From a virus, in the IMG/VR virus record IMGVR_UViG_3300035663_000079, positions 1 through 28,006 of that record: a stretch of DNA of 28,006 nt, one strand, 5' to 3'. This document shows positions 1 through 4,990 of the stretch, piece after piece. Every line of letters starts with the position of its first letter. Positions within the stretch are counted from its first letter, which is position 1. The notes beneath the pieces were generated by a model that was given only the letters and a program-made list of their open reading frames with translations, made no database searches and was not told the DNA's origin. Made by a program: the position numbers and the translations under genes.

Positions 1-1
1 T

Positions 2-589
2 GAAAAACCTAAAGTAAAGGACTATCCTTTAGTCCATGCAGATGATCAAGAACCTGTTAGGGTAATATGTCCCACACCACAAGGTCCTTTTATTGCGGGT
101 GGGTCATGTTTACAATGGTATCAACATAAACCCATAGATCAAGCTGATATTGATATTTTTTGTGTTGATAGTAATCAAGTAAAAGAGTTAAAACAAAGAT
201 TACATGCTCAGGCTACTGTACAAGAAAAATATCATACAGAAAATGCTTTAACTTACGCTTATGTTTCCAAATCAAAGATTAGACGGTATTGGACTGTACA
301 AATTATCACTAAACGTTTTTATGATAGTTTACAGGATGTAGTTAATAGTTTTGATATTAGTGTGTGTCAAATAGGAACAGATGGTACAAATTGGGTTATG
401 GGTGAACATACTGCAAGTGATATTCGTCATAAAATTTTGCGAATGAATTATCCGCTACAACCACAAGCTGCAAAACGTTTAGTAAAATATTGTACCTATG
501 GGTATCGCCCTGTTGATGGGTTGATTGAAAATATTGTACAGAATGATATCAGTGCTTGGAAATTTACTTCAATGGAAGAATATGAATAG
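2..589 (+). CDS. Nucleotidyltransferase-like protein, 5' end outside the window
   Basis: The reading frame is open from base 2 to the TAG at 587-589, giving 195 residues with no start in view, so the gene begins upstream. The visible part has a GGSCLQW stretch followed about 12 residues later by DIDIFCVD. This Gly-Gly-Ser then Asp-x-Asp layout is typical of the polymerase beta/tRNA-nucleotidyltransferase fold, where the two Asp bind metal. A later stretch (FDISVCQIGTDGTNW) may supply a third acidic position. I recall similar proteins in T4-like cyanophages with no assigned substrate. The fold assignment is inference from motifs. Substrate and function are unknown. The 3' end overlaps the next ATG by 8 bases. 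Confidence 0.75.
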   Translation, partial: EKPKVKDYPLVHADDQEPVRVICPTPQGPFIAGGSCLQWYQHKPIDQADIDIFCVDSNQVKELKQRLHAQATVQEKYHTENALTYAYVSKSKIRRYWTVQIITKRFYDSLQDVVNSFDISVCQIGTDGTNWVMGEHTASDIRHKILRMNYPLQPQAAKRLVKYCTYGYRPVDGLIENIVQNDISAWKFTSMEEYE

Positions 590-974
590 ACCTGAACATA
601 GTTGGAGTATACTTGATGCTAAACCTGTTTTAGTATATCTTCCAAAATATGATGAGTATATTGTTTATTGGAATGGTTTAGTGATGACACATGCACAAGC
701 TTTGTGTTTAGCTATGGAAATATCATCAGGTGTATATTGCACTCCACAAATGAAAACATGTTTACAGCAAACGTTTGAAAAACTTTACTATTGTGGTGCA
801 TTTAATACACGTGATTGGGATGAAGCAATAAACAACCAACCTGCTTATGACTATCAAAAACATAAATTAACCTTACATATTAAAAATTTAGTTAGAGATT
901 TAGAATCAAAAGAAGTATTAGCTTGGTTTGATTTAAAAAACGCACGTATAGCAAAGGATGAAGAAAATGTTTAA
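582..974 (+). CDS. Hypothetical protein, 130 aa
   Basis: I do not recognise this protein. I chose the ATG at 582 because GGAAGAA lies just upstream and because it overlaps the previous stop by 8 bases, the usual arrangement in this genome. In-frame codons further upstream lie inside the preceding gene. The product is mixed in composition and rich in Tyr and Trp (VLVYLPKYDEYIVYWNGL near the N-terminus), with several Cys (CLAM, VYCT, YYCG) that do not form a clear zinc site. The C-terminal third is charged and probably helical. It overlaps the next gene by 8 bases, which suggests translational coupling. Confidence 0.7.
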   Translation: MNRPEHSWSILDAKPVLVYLPKYDEYIVYWNGLVMTHAQALCLAMEISSGVYCTPQMKTCLQQTFEKLYYCGAFNTRDWDEAINNQPAYDYQKHKLTLHIKNLVRDLESKEVLAWFDLKNARIAKDEENV

Positions 975-1206
975 ACTTGGTGATTTTGTTAAATATGATG
1001 TTGATGAATCTTATGGTACAGGCTATGTTATTGGCAATATGAAACTAGACTATTCTGATGATAAAATACCTGTTATTGCAAATACTAATTTTATAGGTAT
1101 GCCCATCAATCCTATTTTTCTAAAGCTTGTTGAATCAGGATTGTTTGATGTTGCTAGTCCTTTACGAAATAGATATATTACAAATTTTGGCGAGATTGAT
1201 GAGTAA
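967..1206 (+). CDS. Hypothetical protein, 79 aa
   Basis: A small protein that starts MFKLGDFVKYD and continues with a short beta-rich segment (GTGYVIGNMKLDYS). The layout suggests a small SH3-like or KOW-like barrel, but that is only an impression. Two in-frame ATGs exist, at 958 and 967. I prefer 967 because AAGGA at 954-958 is then correctly spaced, whereas it would abut the earlier ATG. The gene overlaps the previous one by 8 bases. The ATCCTAA promoter-like element begins three bases after its stop. Confidence 0.65.
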   Translation: MFKLGDFVKYDVDESYGTGYVIGNMKLDYSDDKIPVIANTNFIGMPINPIFLKLVESGLFDVASPLRNRYITNFGEIDE

Positions 1207-1209
1207 TAT

Positions 1210-1249
1210 ATCCTAAATGCTTTACAAGCGGCTATTTTTGAGATAAATT
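1210..1249 (+). promoter_or_regulatory. Promoter candidate with ATCCTAA element
   Basis: ATCCTAA (1210-1216), four bases, then TTTACA (1221-1226) as a -35-like box, 17 bases, and TAAATT (1244-1249) as a weak -10. The last part also reads as GATAAATT (1242-1249), one base off the T4 late octamer. The expected transcription start falls at or next to the ATG at 1256. Confidence 0.45.
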
Positions 1250-1255
1250 ATTTAC

Positions 1256-1702
1256 ATGATACTTAAAGCTAAACCAATTATTAAAAACCAATATTGGGTG
1301 GTTACAGATGGCAACCACAAAATAGGTAATGTTGAAGCAAGTGGTAATGGATATGATTTTAGATCAATCGATGGTACTATCACACATTTTGATGATACTA
1401 AATCTATTGAAAAAACCAAGTCCATTGAGTTTGAAAAACCACATAAAAAACATTACAACGCACATATACCATTTGCTAAATGGCCTACTGAGGGTAAAAC
1501 ATATAATAATGTATATGATGTAAAACGAAAATTACACGTTTACACAAAGACAAACAAGAGTAAATGTTACCATGCTGCAGGATATTTTAAGATTAAAATG
1601 AATGATGTATGGCAAGTTCTCTTTTGCCCAAAGTATATTTTTGTACAGCGATATCCTTATCATGGTCCTTACAATACTTTGGAAGAGGCAAATTCTGCAT
1701 AA
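1256..1702 (+). CDS. Hypothetical protein, 148 aa
   Basis: Unrecognised basic protein, Lys- and Tyr-rich. The N-terminal 60 residues look beta-stranded (YWVVTDGNHKIGNVEASGNG), followed by a Lys/His-rich linker (EKPHKKHYNAHIPFAKW). The C-terminal part has many aromatic residues (QRYPYHGPYNTLEEANSA). No catalytic motif is visible. No Shine-Dalgarno precedes the ATG. Instead a promoter-like GATAAATT ends six bases before it, so the message may be leaderless. It is separated from its neighbours by short gaps holding promoters, so it may be its own transcription unit. Confidence 0.7.
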   Translation: MILKAKPIIKNQYWVVTDGNHKIGNVEASGNGYDFRSIDGTITHFDDTKSIEKTKSIEFEKPHKKHYNAHIPFAKWPTEGKTYNNVYDVKRKLHVYTKTNKSKCYHAAGYFKIKMNDVWQVLFCPKYIFVQRYPYHGPYNTLEEANSA

Positions 1703-1705
1703 ATA
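1698..1705 (+). promoter_or_regulatory. T4-type late promoter octamer CATAAATA
   Basis: CATAAATA differs from the T4 late consensus TATAAATA only at the first base. It overlaps the stop of the upstream gene and is followed by five bases and then the ATG at 1711. In T4 the start site lies about six bases after the octamer, which would place it on this ATG. Confidence 0.55.
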
Positions 1706-1710
1706 TTGAT

Positions 1711-1902
1711 ATGATTCACATAAAAAAGTTTATTGACAGAGTTGGAGCTATTGATAATACATCAAATCGTGACTTTATAATGCCACTTAGTGAGGCAAGA
1801 TCTTTACGTGATGAGATCGCTAAATTGCTCGCTGACAAAGTAATAGAAAAGCAATCTACTACCGATGTTATTGAAGTACAAGTTAATGGAGGTAGATTTT
1901 AA
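1711..1902 (+). CDS. Hypothetical protein, 63 aa
   Basis: A small mostly helical protein. A heptad-like stretch at about residues 27-45 (SEARSLRDEIAKLLADKV) could be an amphipathic helix or short coiled coil. The ATG at 1711 is favoured over earlier in-frame codons because those lie deep inside the preceding gene and because the late octamer sits directly upstream. The stop shares one base with the next ATG (TAATG), so the two are probably coupled. A tail or baseplate accessory role is possible given the late promoter, but nothing in the sequence proves it. Confidence 0.65.
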   Translation: MIHIKKFIDRVGAIDNTSNRDFIMPLSEARSLRDEIAKLLADKVIEKQSTTDVIEVQVNGGRF

Positions 1903-2195
1903 TGTCACGTTCACAGCCTAAAATTCTTGTTGAAATGGTAGACAAGAAAACATATAAAGTTGACCAAGTGTTAGAAGCAGCAGGTATTTGGGCTATTTTT
2001 TATGATGATCAACCTATTAATTTAAAAAATAGTCATCATTATGATAGCAATGCTGTGCCCAAGTATAAAAAAACAAGCTTCAGCAACCCAGGCCACGCTC
2101 GCAATCTTTGTAAAAAACTCAATAAACAATTTATGACAGATAAATTTTCTGTTGTATTCTTGAATCAGGGAACTAAAGTTTATCCTGACGCATGA
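1902..2195 (+). CDS. Hypothetical protein, 97 aa
   Basis: Unrecognised. It contains a beta-rich N-terminal half (KTYKVDQVLEAAGIWAIFYD) and a short conserved-looking segment, FSNPGHARNLCKKLNKQF. That segment resembles the 'pass of adjacent residues then amphipathic helix' pattern common in small phage proteins of unknown role. It starts on the ATG that overlaps the upstream stop, and its own stop overlaps the next ATG by four bases (GCATGA), so it is the middle gene of a coupled trio at 1711-2614. Confidence 0.7.
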   Translation: MSRSQPKILVEMVDKKTYKVDQVLEAAGIWAIFYDDQPINLKNSHHYDSNAVPKYKKTSFSNPGHARNLCKKLNKQFMTDKFSVVFLNQGTKVYPDA

Positions 2196-2614
2196 ACCCA
2201 CTTTCTGACAGAATGGCAGTTGCAGCTAAAATTCTTCAGTTGACTGAAAACACTATTGATCTACATTTACCTGAAATGTTTTGGATGGACCAACGTCCCC
2301 AAGGTGGGTGGCGACTATCTGATTATGGTGAAAAACGATTTCAAGAAGCTAAAATAAGCAGCACTACAGTAAAAATGTGGGATATAGATAATAGAATGAA
2401 AACTTATCGCACTGCTGTAGATGCTAAAACATTGCTTGATTTAGACAAGCATATTAAAAGTCCATACTACATAGAATTTCTAAATGGTAACGGTACATTT
2501 AAAAAATTTCATATTCAAGTAAAATTATATGATGAGCGTATTGGTACCATGATGTTACTGTATGGCAGTGTGTACGATTATTTACAATCTGTTAAAGGAG
2601 AAAACAATGACTGA
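2192..2614 (+). CDS. Hypothetical protein, 140 aa
   Basis: Unrecognised. The N-terminal region is helical (SDRMAVAAKILQLTENTIDL), followed by a Trp/Gly-rich segment (MFWMDQRPQGGWRLSDYG). No enzyme motif is seen. The start is fixed by a four-base ATGA overlap with the upstream gene. The 3' end overlaps the next gene and contains that gene's Shine-Dalgarno (AAAGGAG). Confidence 0.7.
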   Translation: MNPLSDRMAVAAKILQLTENTIDLHLPEMFWMDQRPQGGWRLSDYGEKRFQEAKISSTTVKMWDIDNRMKTYRTAVDAKTLLDLDKHIKSPYYIEFLNGNGTFKKFHIQVKLYDERIGTMMLLYGSVYDYLQSVKGENND

Positions 2615-2771
2615 GCAAAAGAAATCAAAAAATCCATTTATTAATATGGCTAATGAAGCCAAGGCTAAACAGCAATTCCCACAAAAAGGTGGGTTTAAAC
2701 CACCATCACCCAAACCTAGTAAAGGATTTGGTAATGCTACAGTGGTACGTAGAAGTGGGCGTGGTGGCTAA
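2607..2771 (+). CDS. Small basic Pro/Gly-rich protein, 54 aa
   Basis: A short, strongly basic protein with few hydrophobic residues. The middle is Lys/Pro-rich (QKGGFKPPSPKPSKGFG) and the end is Arg/Gly-rich (VVRRSGRGG). It is likely disordered and could bind nucleic acid, but this is inferred from composition only. The ATG at 2607 has a very good Shine-Dalgarno, AAAGGAG, at about 2594-2600, unlike many neighbours, so it may be well expressed. In-frame codons upstream lie inside the previous gene and lack such a site. Confidence 0.65.
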   Translation: MTEQKKSKNPFINMANEAKAKQQFPQKGGFKPPSPKPSKGFGNATVVRRSGRGG

Positions 2772-2772
2772 A

Positions 2773-2780
2773 AATAAATA
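2773..2780 (+). promoter_or_regulatory. Late promoter octamer AATAAATA
   Basis: AATAAATA begins two bases after the upstream stop codon and could drive the cassette at 2789-3285. The first base differs from the T4 consensus. In such AT-rich DNA single hits are weak evidence; its intergenic position is what favours it. Confidence 0.4.
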
Positions 2781-2788
2781 ATTATTGT

Positions 2789-2805
2789 GTAAACTTTTTG
2801 TTTAC
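2789..2805 (+). other. Small hairpin in the 5' leader
   Basis: GTAAAC, a TTTTT loop, and GTTTAC form a perfect six-base-pair hairpin. It lies about ten bases downstream of the late octamer, so it would be at the very 5' end of the transcript, where stabilising hairpins are common. It could also contribute to a sigma70-like promoter (TTTACT at 2801-2806, TAGTAT at 2823-2828). Confidence 0.4.
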
Positions 2806-2830
2806 TCATGCGTTAATAGTAATAGTATAG

Positions 2831-2891
2831 TTAATATTAAGTTGCTCTGCGAGATATTAACTTAGTCCGTAAGGATAAGAGAGCATTTTTT
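2831..2891 (+). ncRNA. Candidate structured leader RNA (pseudoknot plus hairpin and U-tract)
   Basis: Three pairings fit together. TTAATAT (2831-2837) can pair with ATATTAA (2854-2860). TGCTCT (2843-2848), which lies in that loop, pairs with AGAGCA (2880-2885), making an H-type pseudoknot. Between them CTTA/TAAG and TCC/GGA (2861-2879) form a seven-base-pair hairpin with one bulged G and a GTAA loop of the GNRA class. The last stem is followed by TTTTTT (2886-2891), as in an intrinsic terminator. The ATG of the exported peptide follows 14 bases later with no clear Shine-Dalgarno. I could not match it to a known riboswitch or ribozyme family. The structure is inferred by eye only. Confidence 0.45.
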
Positions 2892-2904
2892 ATAAAGAAA
2901 TATC

Positions 2905-3048
2905 ATGAAACAATTATTCGCAACACTATTTGCTGCACTTTTCGCAGTAAGCGCATTTGCAGCAGATGCTAAGAAAGAAGAAAAGAAAGACGCTCCTAAA
3001 GCAGAAGCTAAGAAAGAAGAAAAGAAAGACGCTCCTGCAAAAAAATAA
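2905..3048 (+). CDS. Short exported Lys/Glu/Ala-rich peptide, 47 aa
   Basis: The product has a textbook Sec signal peptide: MK at the N-terminus, a hydrophobic core of Leu, Phe and Ala, and a signal peptidase I site SAFA-A at about residues 16-20. The mature part is about 28 residues, of which nearly all are Lys, Glu, Asp, Ala or Pro, with KKEEKKDAP present twice. It should be exported to the periplasm and be disordered. Similar tiny proteins occur in betaproteobacterial genomes as far as I recall, so host origin is possible; this was not checked. It ends at a TAA directly after an A7 run (see the next gene). Function is unknown. Confidence 0.7.
   Translation: MKQLFATLFAALFAVSAFAADAKKEEKKDAPKAEAKKEEKKDAPAKK
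2968..3036 (+). repeat. Direct repeat of a 30-base coding unit
   Basis: The 30 bases at 2968-2997 recur exactly at 3007-3036, with nine bases between them. Each unit encodes AKKEEKKDAP. Identity at every third codon position points to a recent tandem duplication rather than selection on the protein alone. Confidence 0.85.
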
Positions 3049-3263
3049 TTTTAGCACGTCATAAAGACGTTGTACTACAACCTAAACAAGATTTTGATGA
3101 TGATTATGAAGTTTATGTATTTGATGATAGTATAGGACGTAATCTTACTAGAATTAGAATCGTTACAGAAAATGATGATATATCACCAAGAATTAAATTT
3201 AGGTTATGGTTAGCTAGGCAGTTAGCGTTAATCAAGTTTGATGAAGTATATCAAACAGTATAA
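3045..3263 (+). CDS. Small protein without a standard start codon; possible -1 frameshift product
   Basis: The frame encodes a coherent acidic protein (VVLQPKQDFDDDYEVYVF, later RIKFRLWLARQLALIKF) ending at 3263, but it has no ATG, GTG or TTG anywhere. Its first plausible codon is ATA at 3045, which would give an N-terminus reading (M)ILARHKD. This overlaps the TAA of the upstream peptide. The frame is exactly -1 to that peptide, and the upstream frame ends with A AAA AAA (3039-3045) followed at once by TAA, the classical slippery arrangement. Options are ATA/ATT initiation by coupling, programmed -1 frameshifting onto the peptide, a mutated start codon, or a homopolymer sequencing error. I recognise no family. 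Confidence 0.5.
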   Translation: MILARHKDVVLQPKQDFDDDYEVYVFDDSIGRNLTRIRIVTENDDISPRIKFRLWLARQLALIKFDEVYQTV

Positions 3264-3285
3264 AAGGCACTTCGGTGCCTTTTTT
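3262..3285 (+). terminator. Rho-independent terminator with TTCG loop
   Basis: AAAAGGCAC, a TTCG tetraloop, and GTGCCTTTT form a nine-base-pair stem that runs into six T residues (3280-3285). It overlaps the last codon of the upstream ORF and closes the exported-peptide cassette. Confidence 0.92.
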
Positions 3286-3302
3286 ATCCTAAGTCTTTGA
3301 CG
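3286..3302 (+). promoter_or_regulatory. ATCCTAA element next to a -35-like box
   Basis: ATCCTAA (3286-3292), four bases, then TTGACG (3297-3302). The same register recurs at four other places in the window. No good sigma70 -10 lies 17 bases on; instead a perfect late octamer is found at 3313. Confidence 0.4.
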
Positions 3303-3312
3303 CACTGCAACA

Positions 3313-3320
3313 TATAAATA
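3313..3320 (+). promoter_or_regulatory. T4 late promoter octamer TATAAATA
   Basis: This is an exact match to the T4 late consensus. It lies 31 bases before the ATG of the tiny-ORF cluster at 3352, leaving room for a normal leader with GGAGA at 3341-3345. Confidence 0.75.
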
Positions 3321-3351
3321 AAATTGATACACATACACATGGAGATTGAAA

Positions 3352-3531
3352 ATGTTAATATCACAATTTATGCTCAATATCCTTGAGCGTTTAGCTGAAA
3401 TGTTTCCAAAAGATGGTTACCAACATCGTTTGGAGCGTTATTTAAGTACAAAAAGCATTACAGATGCTGCAACTCTTGATAGTTATATTAAAGAGTTTGA
3501 ATACAAATCCTACAAGGAATATAACAAATGA
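3352..3531 (+). CDS. Small protein, 59 aa, first of four tiny coupled genes
   Basis: The ATG at 3352 has GGAGA six bases upstream and a perfect late octamer before that. The protein begins with a hydrophobic amphipathic helix (LISQFMLNILERLAEMF) and continues with a Tyr/Lys-rich tail (YIKEFEYKSYKEYNK). It is not clearly membrane-spanning. The function is unknown. Its stop overlaps the next start by four bases (ATGA). Confidence 0.6.
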   Translation: MLISQFMLNILERLAEMFPKDGYQHRLERYLSTKSITDAATLDSYIKEFEYKSYKEYNK

Positions 3532-3647
3532 TTACTTTTTTAAGTAGTATCGCTTATAAAATTTTTAAAACCTTAGAAGCAAGTGGGCAAGCACGTGCTC
3601 GCAGATTTATGAGTGAATATCAACGTGGCATGGGAAAATGGCAATGA
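3528..3647 (+). CDS. Tiny protein, 39 aa
   Basis: This ORF begins on the ATG that overlaps the preceding stop and ends on a TGA that overlaps the next ATG. It has a short hydrophobic start (MITFLSSIAYKIFKTL) followed by a basic Arg-rich helix (GQARARRFM) and the end GMGKWQ. The four-base overlaps on both sides are the main evidence that it is real. The GKWQ end recurs in the next ORF, so the two may be related. Confidence 0.5.
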   Translation: MITFLSSIAYKIFKTLEASGQARARRFMSEYQRGMGKWQ

Positions 3648-3751
3648 CAATTTTAAAAATGATATACGAAATATGGTGTCAAGGGTTGTTAGCTAGTCAT
3701 TTAACACGCAGGGGTAAATGGCAAAGTGCAGTAAAATTGATGGGAAAGTAA
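3644..3751 (+). CDS. Tiny protein, 35 aa
   Basis: A 35-residue ORF that overlaps the upstream gene by four bases. It has a hydrophobic N-terminal half (MTILKMIYEIWCQGLLA) and a basic C-terminal half that contains RRGKWQSAVKLMGK. The GKWQ motif matches the end of the preceding ORF, which suggests duplication or a shared interaction motif. The function is unknown. Confidence rests on coupling and position only. Confidence 0.45.
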   Translation: MTILKMIYEIWCQGLLASHLTRRGKWQSAVKLMGK

Positions 3752-3752
3752 T

Positions 3753-3881
3753 ATGATGTTGGCTTATTTTATACTTGGTTCATTAGCACTTGTTGCCTAT
3801 ATTGATGAAAAATTGCACCATCAATATGTACTTGGTGAAGAATGGGATTTTTTAACCCCACGTCATCCTAAAAAATTGTAA
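3753..3881 (+). CDS. Tiny membrane-associated protein, 42 aa
   Basis: Starts at the first of two adjacent ATGs, with GGAAAG upstream. The N-terminal 17 residues (MMLAYFILGSLALVAYI) form a plausible membrane helix, followed by a charged/aromatic tail of about 25 residues that ends in HPKKL. Small membrane proteins of this kind in phages can act in lysis or superinfection control, but there is no direct evidence here. The end of the gene overlaps an ATCCTAA/-35-like element. Confidence 0.5.
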   Translation: MMLAYFILGSLALVAYIDEKLHHQYVLGEEWDFLTPRHPKKL

Positions 3882-3906
3882 TATACAATAGTATATAGTA
3901 TAAATA
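3865..3906 (+). promoter_or_regulatory. Composite promoter: ATCCTAA element, sigma70-like boxes and late octamer
   Basis: ATCCTAA (3865-3871), four bases, TTGTAA (3876-3881), 17 bases, then TATAAA (3899-3904), which is also the first part of a perfect late octamer TATAAATA (3899-3906). It drives the gene at 3967. Confidence 0.6.
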
Positions 3907-3910
3907 CATT

Positions 3911-3933
3911 TGAGCGCACATAGGGTGCACTCA
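3911..3933 (+). other. Leader hairpin
   Basis: TGAG-C-GCAC and GTGC-A-CTCA pair as an eight-base-pair stem with one C/A mismatch and a five-base loop. It begins about five bases after the late octamer, at the predicted 5' end of the mRNA, where it could protect the message from decay. Confidence 0.55.
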
Positions 3934-3966
3934 AGATAGACACATACACACAGAAAGGAGAGTAGC

Positions 3967-4245
3967 ATGTCTAATTTTGATCTACCAAAAACTGAAGTAA
4001 AATTCAACAAAAACGGTTATGAAATCCGTACAGAAATCCTTAAAATGGCTAAAGACCTAATCAGCGAGGAATACCATAGTAAGTTTCACGGTTGGGAAAT
4101 GAGCGTACAACGTGATGATAAAGGTGTTGTCACAACTACCGTAGGTATGCCTCAGTTCCCAGGCATTGAACAAGTCCTTAAAACTGCAGAAACTATGTAC
4201 AACTTTGTTAACCACGCTTCACAAAGCATGACCAAAACAAAGTAA
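3967..4245 (+). CDS. Conserved T4-like phage protein, 92 aa, probably abundant
   Basis: A soluble 92-residue protein with a conserved-looking core (KNGYEIRTEILKMAKDLI, then FHGWEMSVQRDDKGVVTT and FPGIEQVLKTAETMYNFV). I recall relatives in T4-like cyanophages without an assigned role. It has the strongest expression signals in the window: perfect late octamer, leader hairpin, AAAGGAG Shine-Dalgarno at 3956-3962 and its own terminator. A monocistronic late unit of this kind points to an abundant virion or assembly protein. The function itself is inference. Confidence 0.8.
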   Translation: MSNFDLPKTEVKFNKNGYEIRTEILKMAKDLISEEYHSKFHGWEMSVQRDDKGVVTTTVGMPQFPGIEQVLKTAETMYNFVNHASQSMTKTK

Positions 4246-4266
4246 TTTAGGATAATTTCAATCCTT

Positions 4267-4293
4267 AAAAGCACAGCTAGTCTGTGCTTTTTT
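4267..4293 (+). terminator. Rho-independent terminator
   Basis: AAAAGCACAG, a CTAGT loop, and CTGTGCTTTT form a ten-base-pair stem running into a six-base T tract. It follows the 92-aa late gene and separates it from the GIY-YIG-like gene. Confidence 0.92.
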
Positions 4294-4303
4294 ATTATCG
4301 TTT

Positions 4304-4312
4304 TGCTACAAT
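4304..4312 (+). promoter_or_regulatory. Extended -10 sigma70 promoter candidate
   Basis: TGCTACAAT is a TGn-extended -10 box (TACAAT, one base from consensus). It lies just after the terminator, 28 bases before the ATG at 4341, with no convincing -35. Confidence 0.5.
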
Positions 4313-4340
4313 ACCTAAAATTTACATGGAGATTACCCAT

Positions 4341-4982
4341 ATGACAGATTCAGGTTATATCTACGTTGGTGGCTATTATCACTATAGCGGTAAGGATATT
4401 AGTTCACTTACTGAGAAAAAAGTTGGCAAAAGTATTAACGTACCAAGCAGAGAAAACGCACTAAACAGCACTAAGTTTACTATTGGTTATACAATGATTA
4501 AGTATTGGCAAGTTGATAGTATGAGCAGAGTTGAAAAATTGTTACATGCTATATTGCCTGAACGTATGCAAGGTGAATGGTTTGAAGATACTGATGGTAT
4601 GTTAGTTGAACGTGTGTCTAAATTTATGGATATTTACGGTGCAAGCGAACAAAATGTTAACCCAACTGACCTTGAACCTGCTGCAGCAAAATATATTACA
4701 AGTAATAAATCACGTGATCGTGTAGCAGAATTAGCAGGACAAACATTTAGCCAATCTAAAAATGACACTAATGGTAATCCTATTAAAGTTAGTTTCACTG
4801 TAAACGCAGATGGTTCATTTATTTGCCATGAAAACGGTAAAACATATGATACTAGCCCACATAGTGCATTTTGTGAACTATGGGCTAATCGTGTAACAGG
4901 TGAAGCCAAGACTAACGTATGGACAGGACCACGTAACGAGCATGGTCGTAGTATGGATCAAGAACTTTCATTATTAAAATAG
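4341..4982 (+). CDS. T5orf172/GIY-YIG-like protein, 213 aa
   Basis: Residues 5-100 fit the T5orf172 branch of the GIY-YIG superfamily: GYIYVG at 5-10 in place of GIY, KVGKS at 27-31, R37, LNST at 41-44, a helix with E65 (RVEKLLHAIL), and the GEWFE signature at about 78-82. The remaining 110 residues form a second region ending in W-x-G-P-R; it weakly resembles the RAMA/DUF4357-type domain often attached to such proteins. I chose 4341 because GGAGAT precedes it and earlier in-frame ATGs lack a site. The family includes nucleases and phage DNA-binding regulators. Whether this one cuts DNA is not shown. Confidence 0.78.
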   Translation: MTDSGYIYVGGYYHYSGKDISSLTEKKVGKSINVPSRENALNSTKFTIGYTMIKYWQVDSMSRVEKLLHAILPERMQGEWFEDTDGMLVERVSKFMDIYGASEQNVNPTDLEPAAAKYITSNKSRDRVAELAGQTFSQSKNDTNGNPIKVSFTVNADGSFICHENGKTYDTSPHSAFCELWANRVTGEAKTNVWTGPRNEHGRSMDQELSLLK

Positions 4983-4990
4983 AGGTAATT

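Noticed and set aside
2831-2891. Hammerhead or glutamine-riboswitch identity for the structured leader
   Set aside because: The GTCC-GTAA-GGA hairpin recalls a hammerhead stem II, but the CTGATGA and GAAA core elements are missing. The conserved glutamine-riboswitch bases are absent too.
2886-2891. Simple intrinsic terminator only
   Set aside because: The six-base-pair stem before the T tract is weak alone and encloses 31 bases that pair further in a nested/pseudoknotted way, so a plain terminator does not explain the region. It remains a possible expression platform.
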